A stretch of 64,000 nt of DNA from Actinobacteria bacterium HGW-Actinobacteria-6 (GTDB taxonomy: Bacteria; Actinomycetota; Coriobacteriia; Anaerosomatales; Anaerosomataceae): positions 1 through 64,000 of the forward strand of contig PHEU01000003.1 of the NCBI GenBank assembly GCA_002841295.1, given 5' to 3'. Shown one piece after another: positions 8,183 through 16,536 of this stretch. The position numbers were made by a program, and so were the translations under genes. The notes under the pieces were generated by a model. The model saw nothing but the letters and a program-made list of their open reading frames with translations. It searched no databases and was not told where the DNA came from. Positions within the stretch are counted from its first letter, which is position 1, and every line of letters begins with the position of its first letter.

Positions 8183-8875
8183 TTAGTCTCCCAACTCGAT
8201 CTTGAGCGCCTCGAGACGCTCGTTGAGCTCTTCTTCACGCAAACGGAGCTGGTAAAACGCGTAGCCGAGCATGAGCATGCCGACCTGCGCGACGATGAAC
8301 GTGATCAGCATCGGAGGCTCAAGGCCGGAACTCTCGCCACCGCCGAACACTATCGGGTGAATCGAGTTCAGCCAGCGAGTGATGAAGAACGAAATAGGCG
8401 CGTCGATGAACGCCAGAATGCCGAATGCCGCGGCGTACACGGCACGCTTCTCCTCATCTTCGACCGAATTGCGTAGAACGAAGTATGCGATGACGAGGAG
8501 CGTGAGGATGAAGTACGTGGTCAGACGCGGCTCCCACTGCCACCAGACGTTCCACTCGACTCTCGTCCACAAGATGCCCGTGGCCATCGTCAGGAGCACG
8601 AAGAACAGCGTCACCTCGGTCGCAATGCGAGCCTTGGTGTCATAGATGCGCTTGCGCGTCATGAGGAACCTGATGCTGTAAAACGCCGTGAAGAAGAACA
8701 CGAGGAATGATGCCTCGGCCACCGGCACATGGAAGTAGAAGATCTTCTGCGCGAAGTCCACACGACCGTCAGGATAGACTGTCGCTGGTGCCCAGAAGAA
8801 CGTCATGAAGAACGCAGCCGAGGTCAGAATACCTCCCAGACCGAGCATGATCTCGGCAAGGCGGTTTCGCTTCAT
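8183..8875 (-). CDS. ccmC: Heme exporter/handling protein CcmC
   Basis: The 230-aa CcmC has six predicted helices, the FYFHVPVA histidine motif and the tryptophan-rich WNVWWQWEPRLTTYFIL segment. CcmC loads heme onto CcmE on the outer face of the membrane. I used the ATG at 8875, which has AAGGAGGG in front; the frame stays open into ccmB without similarity. The order ccmA-B-C-D is that of System I loci. Confidence 0.94.
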   Translation of the reverse strand: MKRNRLAEIMLGLGGILTSAAFFMTFFWAPATVYPDGRVDFAQKIFYFHVPVAEASFLVFFFTAFYSIRFLMTRKRIYDTKARIATEVTLFFVLLTMATGILWTRVEWNVWWQWEPRLTTYFILTLLVIAYFVLRNSVEDEEKRAVYAAAFGILAFIDAPISFFITRWLNSIHPIVFGGGESSGLEPPMLITFIVAQVGMLMLGYAFYQLRLREEELNERLEALKIELGD

Positions 8876-8898
8876 CGGTTCACTCCCTCCTTGCTTCG

Positions 8899-9606
8899 TC
8901 ATACGCCGACTACAAACTCGTAGAGCCCGTACGCGGCGAGAACCATTATGACATCGTATCCAGCGACCCACATCATGAACGCCCAGAACGTCTCAACCGT
9001 CCCGGGACCGCCAATCACCGCAGCGAAGGTGGCGCCCACGGCGGCACGTAGCAGCGGGTACATGAGCGGCACGAAGAGCACGGACAGCATGACGTCCTTG
9101 CCCTTGGTATTCACAGTCATCGTAGCGAGCAGCGTGCCGACACCGGAGATACCCACCGAGGCGCCGAAGAGCACGACAGCAACGAGCCAAATCGGATTCC
9201 CAAATCCCTCGCGACCCTGCAAGAACAGAAACGAGAAGACCGGAAGCGACAAGAACTCGACTACAAGCAAGAACAGAAGATTGCCGGCGAACTTGGCAAA
9301 GAAGATCACCGGGCGATCGACCGGTGAAAGCAGCAGAGCGTCAATGCAGCCCTGATCCTGCTCATGAACGAATGAGCGGTTCAGGCCGAGCATGGACATG
9401 AAGATGAAGGCGACCCAAATGAGTCCCGGCATGACGAGTCGAACGTCGAAGTTGTCGCCCGCCTCGGCAAGGGCGATCTGATAGACGACCATCGTCAGCA
9501 GCGCATAGAGACCCATCGAGGTGACCATCTCTTTGGTACGGAGCTCCATGACGAGGTCCTTGCGCAGAATCGCTTTGAACTGGCGCCAGCTACTGGACTG
9601 TGTCAT
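8899..9606 (-). CDS. ccmB: Heme ABC exporter permease CcmB
   Basis: The 235-aa permease has six helices. The family motif around LNRSFVHEQDQGCIDALLLSPV is present, as is the N-terminal KAILRKDLVMELRTKE. It pairs with CcmA to drive release of heme-loaded CcmE from CcmC. It starts immediately after the ccmA stop with no intergenic base. Confidence 0.94.
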   Translation of the reverse strand: MTQSSSWRQFKAILRKDLVMELRTKEMVTSMGLYALLTMVVYQIALAEAGDNFDVRLVMPGLIWVAFIFMSMLGLNRSFVHEQDQGCIDALLLSPVDRPVIFFAKFAGNLLFLLVVEFLSLPVFSFLFLQGREGFGNPIWLVAVVLFGASVGISGVGTLLATMTVNTKGKDVMLSVLFVPLMYPLLRAAVGATFAAVIGGPGTVETFWAFMMWVAGYDVIMVLAAYGLYEFVVGV

Positions 9607-10338
9607 CTATGCCACCCCCGTACCGACGGTAGCACGGTAGGTCTCGCGGAACTGCTCAACGTCAATGTCGTCGCGATCCTCGAAGAGCACGACCTTGCCG
9701 TTGGCGATGATGAGCGCGTGCGAACAGAGCTCAAGTCCCTTATCGAGGTCGTGGCTGATCATCACAAACGTGTGATCCCCGCGAATCTGTGCGATAAGAC
9801 CGTCGAGGATCTCTACTGCGTGAGGATCAAGCCCCGAGTACGGCTCGTCCAAGAAGAGCACGTCAGGCCTGTGCAGCAGCGCGCGTGCAATCGAAAGACG
9901 CTGAAGCATACCGCGCGAGAACGTGCGCACCACATCGAGGCGTCGGTGGTCGAGTTCTACGTCCACGAGCAGTTCGCGAACTCTTGCCTTCGGGTCATCG
10001 AGACCGTACATCTCGGCGAAGAAAAGCAGGTTCTCCTCGGCGGTCAGATCCTGATACAACAGCGGATTGTGGCTGATGAGTCCGATGCGATGCCTAAGCT
10101 CCACGGCCTCAGTAACGACATCAAAGCCACAAACTCGCGCCGTGCCACTGCTCGGATTAAGCAGCGTCGTCAGCACCTTCACGAGCGTCGTCTTGCCCGC
10201 GCCATTCGGACCGAAGATGCTGAGGAACGCACCGCCCGGCAAGTCGAAGCTCACATCGTTCAGGGCTTTGCGCACGCCGAAGGCCCGGGTGAGACCCCGG
10301 ACCTCGACGGTGTTGTCGCTTCTTGCGTTCTCCCCCAT
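9607..10338 (-). CDS. ccmA: Heme ABC exporter ATP-binding protein CcmA
   Basis: The 243-aa ABC ATPase has Walker A GPNGAGKTT, signature FSRGMLQRLS, Walker B VLFLDEP and the switch His in MISHD. It powers the CcmABCD complex. The ATG at 10338 lies 8 nt after the ccmF stop. No strong ribosome site is visible, so translational coupling to ccmF is likely. Confidence 0.93.
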   Translation of the reverse strand: MGENARSDNTVEVRGLTRAFGVRKALNDVSFDLPGGAFLSIFGPNGAGKTTLVKVLTTLLNPSSGTARVCGFDVVTEAVELRHRIGLISHNPLLYQDLTAEENLLFFAEMYGLDDPKARVRELLVDVELDHRRLDVVRTFSRGMLQRLSIARALLHRPDVLFLDEPYSGLDPHAVEILDGLIAQIRGDHTFVMISHDLDKGLELCSHALIIANGKVVLFEDRDDIDVEQFRETYRATVGTGVA

Positions 10339-10346
10339 CGGGCGCG

Positions 10347-12404
10347 CTACGCAGCCTGTGGCTGACGCTTCGGCCACATAGCCAGCCCACTGCCGAGGAT
10401 GGTGATGATGAAGCCCATCCACACCCACCACTGCATCGGGAAGAACTTGATGGTCACGTTGGCATTGCCACTGGCGTCCAGGCCGGAGAAGGAGACGAAG
10501 ACGTCCTTCAGCGGCTGCTGGATGAGCGACACCTTCTGCGTTGACTGACCCTTGGACTCCAACTGCTTCGGGAAGACCAAGCGCGGATTCACCTTGCCCG
10601 ATGGCTTGCCGTCGGTCGCCACATCAAGGTGCGCCGTGTAGATAGTGTCGCCATTGTCGCGGATCGTATCCTCAAGCCCGGTCAGCGTGAAGGTGTACGC
10701 CCCGGCAACGACACTCGAACCCGGCTGCTGGGGAAGTACTGCCTCGACCGTCTTCACGTACATCGTTGAGCCTATGAGACCGACGAGGATGATACCCATC
10801 CCCAGGTGGGTCAGGTACCCGCCCGACTGCGTGCGCGCCTTCGTGAGAATCTGGAGAAGCGCCGCAAAGAAGCCTTCTCCCTTCGCGGCAGAACGCTTTC
10901 GTGCACCGTCAATGAACAGGTAGATCGGCAATGATATCGCCAGTGATGCCGTCATGAGACCAAAGATCGCGGTCGCGTGATGCAACGCAGGCGCGCCGCT
11001 TGTGGCCGAGTAGTACGGCATCATGCCGAACGCCCAGATGGCTATGAAACCGGCGCTTAGGACTGCCGCGCCACCGAGCGGCCACTTGGCCTTGTTCAAG
11101 AATGCTGTGAACCCGGCACCGCCCCATGAAAGGATCGGGCATACCGCCATCACGAGGATGTAGAAGATGCCGAGCGGGCGGGCAAGCGCGTTATAGGTAT
11201 CCGCACCAAACGCCATCTTGCCACCCGGCATCCACGACGGGAACGCCGAGGCGAGCGTCAGATACGCGACAAGTAGCGCCGCGATGAGCATGATGACGTT
11301 GTTGAAGTAGTACGAGCCCTCTTTGGAGAAGATGCGATCGAACGAGTCGTTGCCCTTGAGCTTCTCCCAGCGAAGCGCAACACCAATACCCATCACGAGG
11401 AGCGAGCCGACCATCATCGAGAGGAAGAGCCAGAACGAGAGCGGATCCTGCTCAAACGCATGGACAGAACTCACAATTCCTGAACGCGTGATGAATGTGC
11501 CGAGAAGCACGAGGACGAAGGTGACTGCGGCCATGATCATCGTCCATGCCTTGAATCCGCCGCGTTTGCGATAGACCGTCATCGAGTGCAGGAGGCCGAC
11601 TCCCGTGAGCCACGGAAGCAGTGAGGCATTCTCCACCGGATCCCATGCCCAGTAGCCACCAAACGCTAGCTCGATGTATGCCCAAACGGCGCCAAGCCCG
11701 ATGCCGATGCCGAGCAACAGCCACGAAAAGACCGCGATGCGATCGGAGATCTCAACCCAGCGCTTGGATGTATCCCCGATGAACAGCGCCGCAAGCGCGA
11801 ATGCAAACGGTACGGTGAGCCCGGCGTACCCGATGAAGAGCGTCGGCGGGTGCGCGATCATCGCCCACGTCTGCAACAGCGGGTTCATTGCAGCCTCGAT
11901 CAGGAGATTGCCGTTCGCATCAAGGTACTGCGCCGGCAGAAGCCTGAACGGGTTGTTGAGCGGAATGAACAGTGCCGAGAGAAAGAACATCTGCACGAAG
12001 TTCATCACTACGAGAGCAACGCTGGCGATACGCTCCTTCTTCACTAGGAAACGGAGTGCCACCCAGCCCGCGAAAATGGCGAGCAACCACTCCCAGAACA
12101 GGAGCGATCCTTCTCGACCGGCCCAGACTCCTGAGAGCTTGTAGAGCCAGGACCATGGTCCGACGAGCGTCGGGTGGTTGTACGCCACGTACTCAAGGCT
12201 GAAGTTCTCGCCAAGGAATGCGGAGGCCAACAGCAACACGGCCATCGACGTGAAGAACAGTGTCGCTAGCGTCAGGTAGTGACCGGCCTTGCGCGCACCA
12301 TCACTCCCCTCCGGTAGTGTCCCAAAAGCCAGCGCGCCGATCGAACCGATCGCCGAAAGGCTCGCCATTATGAGCAGTCCATTGCCGAGAGACGCCAAAT
12401 CCAT
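10347..12404 (-). CDS. ccmF: Cytochrome c heme lyase subunit CcmF
   Basis: The 685-aa polytopic protein has the CcmF signature: WAGREGSLLFWEW, the conserved His segments MIAHPPTLFIGYAG and LLHSMT, and the tryptophan-rich GGYWAWDPVENASLLPW. A periplasmic domain near the C-terminus precedes the last helix. CcmF ligates heme to CXXCH motifs, and many such apoproteins are encoded 10-30 kb away. No ccmG/H/I is present here, as in other systems that use cysteine-type CcmE. RBS GGAG precedes the ATG. Confidence 0.95.
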   Translation of the reverse strand: MDLASLGNGLLIMASLSAIGSIGALAFGTLPEGSDGARKAGHYLTLATLFFTSMAVLLLASAFLGENFSLEYVAYNHPTLVGPWSWLYKLSGVWAGREGSLLFWEWLLAIFAGWVALRFLVKKERIASVALVVMNFVQMFFLSALFIPLNNPFRLLPAQYLDANGNLLIEAAMNPLLQTWAMIAHPPTLFIGYAGLTVPFAFALAALFIGDTSKRWVEISDRIAVFSWLLLGIGIGLGAVWAYIELAFGGYWAWDPVENASLLPWLTGVGLLHSMTVYRKRGGFKAWTMIMAAVTFVLVLLGTFITRSGIVSSVHAFEQDPLSFWLFLSMMVGSLLVMGIGVALRWEKLKGNDSFDRIFSKEGSYYFNNVIMLIAALLVAYLTLASAFPSWMPGGKMAFGADTYNALARPLGIFYILVMAVCPILSWGGAGFTAFLNKAKWPLGGAAVLSAGFIAIWAFGMMPYYSATSGAPALHHATAIFGLMTASLAISLPIYLFIDGARKRSAAKGEGFFAALLQILTKARTQSGGYLTHLGMGIILVGLIGSTMYVKTVEAVLPQQPGSSVVAGAYTFTLTGLEDTIRDNGDTIYTAHLDVATDGKPSGKVNPRLVFPKQLESKGQSTQKVSLIQQPLKDVFVSFSGLDASGNANVTIKFFPMQWWVWMGFIITILGSGLAMWPKRQPQAA

Positions 12405-12462
12405 GGTGGCTCCGTTCGTTACCGGGCAGCAACATGCGCCGCACTGTTGTCAGAAGATGCTG

Positions 12463-13146
12463 CTACTTTTGCGAGTCGTCGAGCGCCACTTCAGTGGCAT
12501 AGAAAACGCCGTTGTCCTCAAGCGATCCGGTGATTACAACCTTCGCGGCATCTTCCACGCCCTGTGGAAGCGCCCCGTCAAACGCGATTGCAACACTTTC
12601 GCCGCCCGAAGCGAGCGTACCCACACTGAAACGCTCGGCGGAACCAGCAGGCATGATGCTGCCGTTGACAACGTATCCAGTGATCTTGACGGTTGCGCTA
12701 CCGAGCGTGCTCTTGAGCAGCGCGTCGATGCTGAGCGCGTCGGTCGCCGAGGCGTACTTCGACGGGCACTGAGTGATGAGCGTCTTAGCGGTGACCGACC
12801 CGTCAGTGTTAACGATGCCGGTGACGATCGCCATGGTGCCGTCGCCGAACGCGCTGGGAATCGGACGATCCCAGGCGATCACGAGGCCCTCGGCGTTGGG
12901 ATCAGCCTCGTCACCAATCGAGAAGGTGAACGGAGAGGCGCCCGGCGTCCATGTGCCCTTGAGCACGGGACCCTGCACTTGAACCTGCTTGCCAACGAGG
13001 CTGGAGTCCGTACGAATCTCGCCGACTGTCTTCTTATACGCGCCGCCTGCGGTGCCGCTCATGCTCGTGCCGAAGATGAGCGCACCAACGACAATGAGGA
13101 CGATAACGGTCACACCGATTAGGCGCTGCCTTGCTCGCTTGTTCAC
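12463..13146 (-). CDS. ccmE: Heme chaperone CcmE, cysteine (CxxxY) type with a second OB-like domain
   Basis: The 227-aa protein has a signal-anchor helix (8-28) and then an OB-like domain whose heme-binding motif is C127-P-S-K-Y131, the CxxxY variant found in archaea and some anaerobes in place of HxxxY. Residues about 143-222 look like a second OB-type repeat (VKITGYVVNG .. VVITGSLEDNGVFYATEV) without Cys or His. Ordinary CcmE is about 150 aa, so the duplication is unusual. It starts at GTG with GAGGGAG upstream and is first in the ccm operon. Confidence 0.85.
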   Translation of the reverse strand: MNKRARQRLIGVTVIVLIVVGALIFGTSMSGTAGGAYKKTVGEIRTDSSLVGKQVQVQGPVLKGTWTPGASPFTFSIGDEADPNAEGLVIAWDRPIPSAFGDGTMAIVTGIVNTDGSVTAKTLITQCPSKYASATDALSIDALLKSTLGSATVKITGYVVNGSIMPAGSAERFSVGTLASGGESVAIAFDGALPQGVEDAAKVVITGSLEDNGVFYATEVALDDSQK

Positions 13147-13193
13147 AATTTCACTCCCTCGGGCGCAGAAGTGCGCTGAAGACCGGCATCCAT
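13143..13193 (-). CDS. Candidate 16-aa upstream ORF overlapping the ccmE start
   Basis: The frame MDAGLQRTSAPEGVKL ends in a TGA that overlaps the ccmE GTG (GTGA). Its own ribosome site is poor. It is worth noting because hemA also has an overlapping upstream ORF behind the same promoter motif. Confidence 0.25.
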   Translation of the reverse strand: MDAGLQRTSAPEGVKL

Positions 13194-13257
13194 ATGTCGT
13201 GAGTGAGCGCCCTGGGACCGTAGTGGTCCGAGCGGAGAAACACCGCTTGCGTCACCT

Positions 13258-13304
13258 GCTTGCCTGAACACTCGGATAGTAACACCGTGCGAGTTGCCAG
13301 ACAA
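13258..13304 (-). promoter_or_regulatory. ccmE promoter with GTTCAGGCAAGC motif
   Basis: The -35 is TTGTCT (13299-13304), the spacer is 17 nt, the -10 is TACTAT (13276-13281), then come 6 nt and GTTCAGGCAAGC (13269-13258). Distance and motif match those at hemA exactly. The leader between here and ccmE also has hairpins AGCGG-TGTTTCT-CCGCT and GGACC-ACTAC-GGTCC. Nothing else is recognisable in the 205-bp gap. Confidence 0.6.
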
Positions 13305-13351
13305 CGCCGACAACCCTCGGATTCCGGAGCAAACCCCGTGCCGGAGATGAG

Positions 13352-14125
13352 TCAGGCACGTTGGAGATTGCGGCCGTAAATGATGATGAGACCTCGAAGC
13401 GTCAGGTCGGGCGCAACATGCTCGATGGTGTCGCACAGCGGCGACATCCGCTCGGCGAGGCCCCCTGTCGCGACGACTGTGCACTCTCCGCCCAGCTCGG
13501 CCCATGCGCGACGCACAAGTCCGTCGACCATCGCGGCCTCACCGAGCATCAGCCCGGCCTGCACGGATGCGCGGGTATTCGTCCCGATGACCTTCGATGG
13601 CGCCTCCAGGTCGACTTTGGCAAGACGCGCGGCACGCGAGAAGAGCGCCTCGGCACTGGTCTCAACCCCCGGCGCAATGGCACCGCCGAGATACGCGCCT
13701 GCTGCATCGATGACGTCGAGCGTTGTAGCCGTCCCAAAGTCGATCACGATTACCGGACCGCCATACGCCTCGAACGCGGCAATGCCGTTCACGATGCGGT
13801 CCGCGCCCACCTCATGCGGGTTGTCATACAGAATCGGCATACCTGTCTTGAGCCCCGGGCCAACGACCATAGCGGCAGCGCCCGTCGCCCGAATGGTCAT
13901 CTCTTCGTAATGTCCGGTGAGTGTCGGCACCACTGAAGAGAGCACAATGCGCTCGATGTCACTCCATCCAAGACCATCAAGCGCAAGCAGCCCGCCGATC
14001 TTCACACGCAACTCGTCGGCAGTGAGTGTGGCATCTGTGGCAACACGCCAGTGACCGTCAAGCTGCTCGCCCTCAAAGAGGCCGAGGACCGTTTGCGTGT
14101 TGCCAACATCTACGGCGAGAATCAT
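13352..14125 (-). CDS. coaX: Type III pantothenate kinase
   Basis: The 257-aa CoaX has the N-terminal phosphate-binding motif LAVDVGNTQTVLGLF, NPHEVGADRIVN, and VIDFGTATTLDVID with the catalytic Asp. It phosphorylates pantothenate in the first step of CoA synthesis, using a wide range of nucleotides and a monovalent cation. It complements panB and panC at the far end of the window. GAAGGGAG precedes the ATG. It is divergent from the response regulator. Confidence 0.96.
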   Translation of the reverse strand: MILAVDVGNTQTVLGLFEGEQLDGHWRVATDATLTADELRVKIGGLLALDGLGWSDIERIVLSSVVPTLTGHYEEMTIRATGAAAMVVGPGLKTGMPILYDNPHEVGADRIVNGIAAFEAYGGPVIVIDFGTATTLDVIDAAGAYLGGAIAPGVETSAEALFSRAARLAKVDLEAPSKVIGTNTRASVQAGLMLGEAAMVDGLVRRAWAELGGECTVVATGGLAERMSPLCDTIEHVAPDLTLRGLIIIYGRNLQRA

Positions 14126-14277
14126 CGCCGACTCCCTTCGTTGGTCCCAAATCAGGCAGGGACGCTCGTATCAAGCGTGCGACGCGCCGCTGACGGCTCG
14201 TCAACGTGGACGAGTGCCAGGTAACGCGGTGTTATCATCGCATCGTTCCGAGAATCCTTTGGCACTGGAGGCGACCG

Positions 14278-14976
14278 ATGACTACTGCTCGCATCCTCGT
14301 CGTAGACGACGAAGACTCAATCCTGCAGTTCGTATCGTACAACCTTCGCAAGGAGGGGTACGAGGTCACTTGCGCGAAGGACGGCGACGAGGCGCTCGCA
14401 CACGCCGCCGCCGAGCACTTCGACCTGGTCATTCTCGACATCATGCTACCAGGAACCGACGGCTATGAGGTCTGCCGTAAGCTCCGCGCCATGGGCAATG
14501 TGCCTGTGCTGTTCCTCTCGGCACGCGACACCGAGCTCGACAAGGTCGTTGGGCTCGAGCTTGGCGGCGACGATTACCTCTCCAAGCCGTTCGGTATCCG
14601 TGAGCTTCAGGCTCGCGTCAAGGCGCTGTTGCGACGTTCGACCGGCAAGGGCACGCCAAGCATGATTGCCGAGGGGACCCCGATCGATGCGGCTGGTATC
14701 CACCTGGACGAGGGTGGACATGAGGCAACCTACGACGGCACGCTCATTGACCTCACGCCGCGCGAGTTCGAGCTGCTCGCCTGCCTCATTCGCCACGCGA
14801 ACAAGGTGCTCTCCCGGGAGCAGCTCCTGCGCGAGGCCTGGGGCTGGGAGTACCTTGTGGAGACGAAGACGGTCGATACGCACGTGAAGCGCCTCCGCGA
14901 CAAGCTGACACAGGCGGGCGCCGACCCGGCGATCGTCGAGACCGTTCGCGGGTACGGCTACCGCATCTCGGCATAG
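14278..14976 (+). CDS. OmpR-family response regulator (CreB/PhoP-like)
   Basis: The 232-aa regulator has a receiver domain (phospho-acceptor D54 in VILDIMLPG, acidic pair D10-D11, K in LSKPF) and an OmpR-type winged helix (TPREFELLACLIRH .. VDTHVKRLRDKL). I chose the ATG at 14278 because TGGAGG lies 6 nt upstream and the receiver begins right there. A TATCAT -10 (14233-14238) is in the upstream gap. It sits 9 nt before its kinase and in the same direction as a CreD homologue, the E. coli creBCD order. Confidence 0.92.
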   Translation: MTTARILVVDDEDSILQFVSYNLRKEGYEVTCAKDGDEALAHAAAEHFDLVILDIMLPGTDGYEVCRKLRAMGNVPVLFLSARDTELDKVVGLELGGDDYLSKPFGIRELQARVKALLRRSTGKGTPSMIAEGTPIDAAGIHLDEGGHEATYDGTLIDLTPREFELLACLIRHANKVLSREQLLREAWGWEYLVETKTVDTHVKRLRDKLTQAGADPAIVETVRGYGYRISA

Positions 14977-14985
14977 AGCGGACCC

Positions 14986-16425
14986 ATGCGCGCATCTTCA
15001 ATACGCACACGCCTGCTGGCCGCATTCCTGATCGTTGCGATCGTTGCGGCGGCGGGCCTCTCCTTCTACTTCCTCAAGGAGCTAGAGGCCTTCGCGCTGC
15101 GCAAGCTCGAGGAGCGACTGCACACACAGGCGCGCGTGCTTGCCGCTGTCGCATCCACTACATACCTCGACGGCGCGGGAAGCTTCTCGGCAAGCGACGC
15201 CCGGAAGCTGCAGTCAGCGCTCGACCAGGCAACGCCGTATGCCGCGTCTCGAATGCGCTTGCTCAATGCAGACGGAACCGCGATCGCCGACACAACGCCC
15301 GGTGACGTCGGCGACCCGTACGGCGACCGCATCGAGGTGAAGCACGCGCTCAAGGGTCAATACGGTGCCGCAACGCGGATCACCGAACTTGGCCGAGTCG
15401 CGCTCTACGTGGCGGTGCCCGTCACAAGCGGCGGACAGATTCGTGGCGCGGTCTATGCCTCCTCAACGACATTCTCAATCGTCACGCTGTTGCAGACATA
15501 TCGCACCAGGCTGCTCATCGTCGTTGTGCTCTTCATCATCGTGACGCTCGTGCTGACCGAGCTTCTCTCGCGCTGGCTTTCCCGACCCCTGCAGAGTCTC
15601 TCAGCCACTGCGACCGCATTCGCGGATGGCGACCACAGTGCACGCGCGGTGCCGAGAGGTTCAAGCGAGACGCGCACGCTTGCTGCGGCATTCAACGCAA
15701 TGGGTGACGAGGTCAGCCAGGTCGTGACCGAGCTCAAGGAGGAGGAGCGCCGCAAGAGCCGCTTCGTCTCAGACGTGAGCCATGAGCTACGGACGCCGCT
15801 CACAGCGATCCGCGGTGCCGCCGAGACGCTCCTCGATGGCGACGTGCCGGAGCAAGATGCACGGCTCTTCCTGGAGACGATCGTGCGAGAAAGTGACCGG
15901 CTCACTCGACTTGCGAACGACTTACTCACACTTCAGCGCATCGAAGGCGCCACCGGAGAGCTACCGATACGGCGCATCAACTTGCGCACAACGGCCGAGC
16001 GCGCCGTCGGAGCGCTCGCACCGCTCATGGACGCGCGTGGCGTCGAGGTGACGATCGAGGGCGAAGCACCGACGGTGCTGGGCGACATCGACCGACTACA
16101 GCAAGTGATTGCGAACCTGGTCGACAACGCTTCGCGCATGACCGACGCCGGCGGACACGTAACCGTGCGGCTCTCTCGCGAAGGCGACCTCTCTGTCCTG
16201 AGCGTACTCGACGAGGGTCCAGGCGTTCCCGAGGACGCGCTGCCGCACCTTTTTGAGCGCTTCTACCGCGCGCAGGCGAGCCGCGACCGCTCCACGGGTG
16301 GCGCAGGTCTCGGCCTGGCCATCGTGAGTGCAATCGTACGCGCACACGCGGGGACGATCGAAGCCGCCAACCGTCCTGAAGGCGGCAGCGCCTTCACGAT
16401 GAAGCTACCGGTCATCGGCGACTAG
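14986..16425 (+). CDS. Sensor histidine kinase (PhoR/CreC-like)
   Basis: The 479-aa membrane kinase has helix 1 (about 10-30), an extracytoplasmic sensor region (31-170), helix 2 (about 175-195), HAMP (196-250), a HisKA domain with H266 in VSDVSHELRTPL and a HATPase domain (N box NLVDNAS, G1 DEGPGVP, G2 GGAGLGLAIV). It would phosphorylate the adjacent regulator. The signal sensed cannot be told from sequence; in E. coli CreC responds to the carbon and growth state. Confidence 0.93.
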   Translation: MRASSIRTRLLAAFLIVAIVAAAGLSFYFLKELEAFALRKLEERLHTQARVLAAVASTTYLDGAGSFSASDARKLQSALDQATPYAASRMRLLNADGTAIADTTPGDVGDPYGDRIEVKHALKGQYGAATRITELGRVALYVAVPVTSGGQIRGAVYASSTTFSIVTLLQTYRTRLLIVVVLFIIVTLVLTELLSRWLSRPLQSLSATATAFADGDHSARAVPRGSSETRTLAAAFNAMGDEVSQVVTELKEEERRKSRFVSDVSHELRTPLTAIRGAAETLLDGDVPEQDARLFLETIVRESDRLTRLANDLLTLQRIEGATGELPIRRINLRTTAERAVGALAPLMDARGVEVTIEGEAPTVLGDIDRLQQVIANLVDNASRMTDAGGHVTVRLSREGDLSVLSVLDEGPGVPEDALPHLFERFYRAQASRDRSTGGAGLGLAIVSAIVRAHAGTIEAANRPEGGSAFTMKLPVIGD

Positions 16426-16448
16426 ATCCGCCCGCTTCAATCACTTCG

Positions 16449-16485
16449 GTCACGTGCCGTCACCGTGCCTCCACCGTACCGTCAA
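16449..16485 (+). promoter_or_regulatory. Tandem direct repeats resembling a cre-tag operator
   Basis: Units begin at 16449 (GTCAC), 16459 (GTCAC), 16470 (TCCAC) and 16481 (GTCAA), a period of 10-11 bp with consensus GTCACCGTGCC. OmpR-family regulators bind such repeats, and the E. coli CreB site is TTCAC-N6-TTCAC, the same 11-bp period. They lie just upstream of the creD-like gene, downstream of the regulator/kinase pair. Confidence 0.55.
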
Positions 16486-16536
16486 CTCCAACCTTCACAC
16501 TGAATTGGACAGCGACAACCAGTGGAGGGGAACGCC

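Noticed and set aside
13190-13269. Possible cyclic-di-GMP-I riboswitch in the ccmE leader (GGTGACGCAAGC)
   Set aside because: The short stretch resembles the conserved GACGCAAAGC, but the GNRA hairpin and the receptor half are missing.
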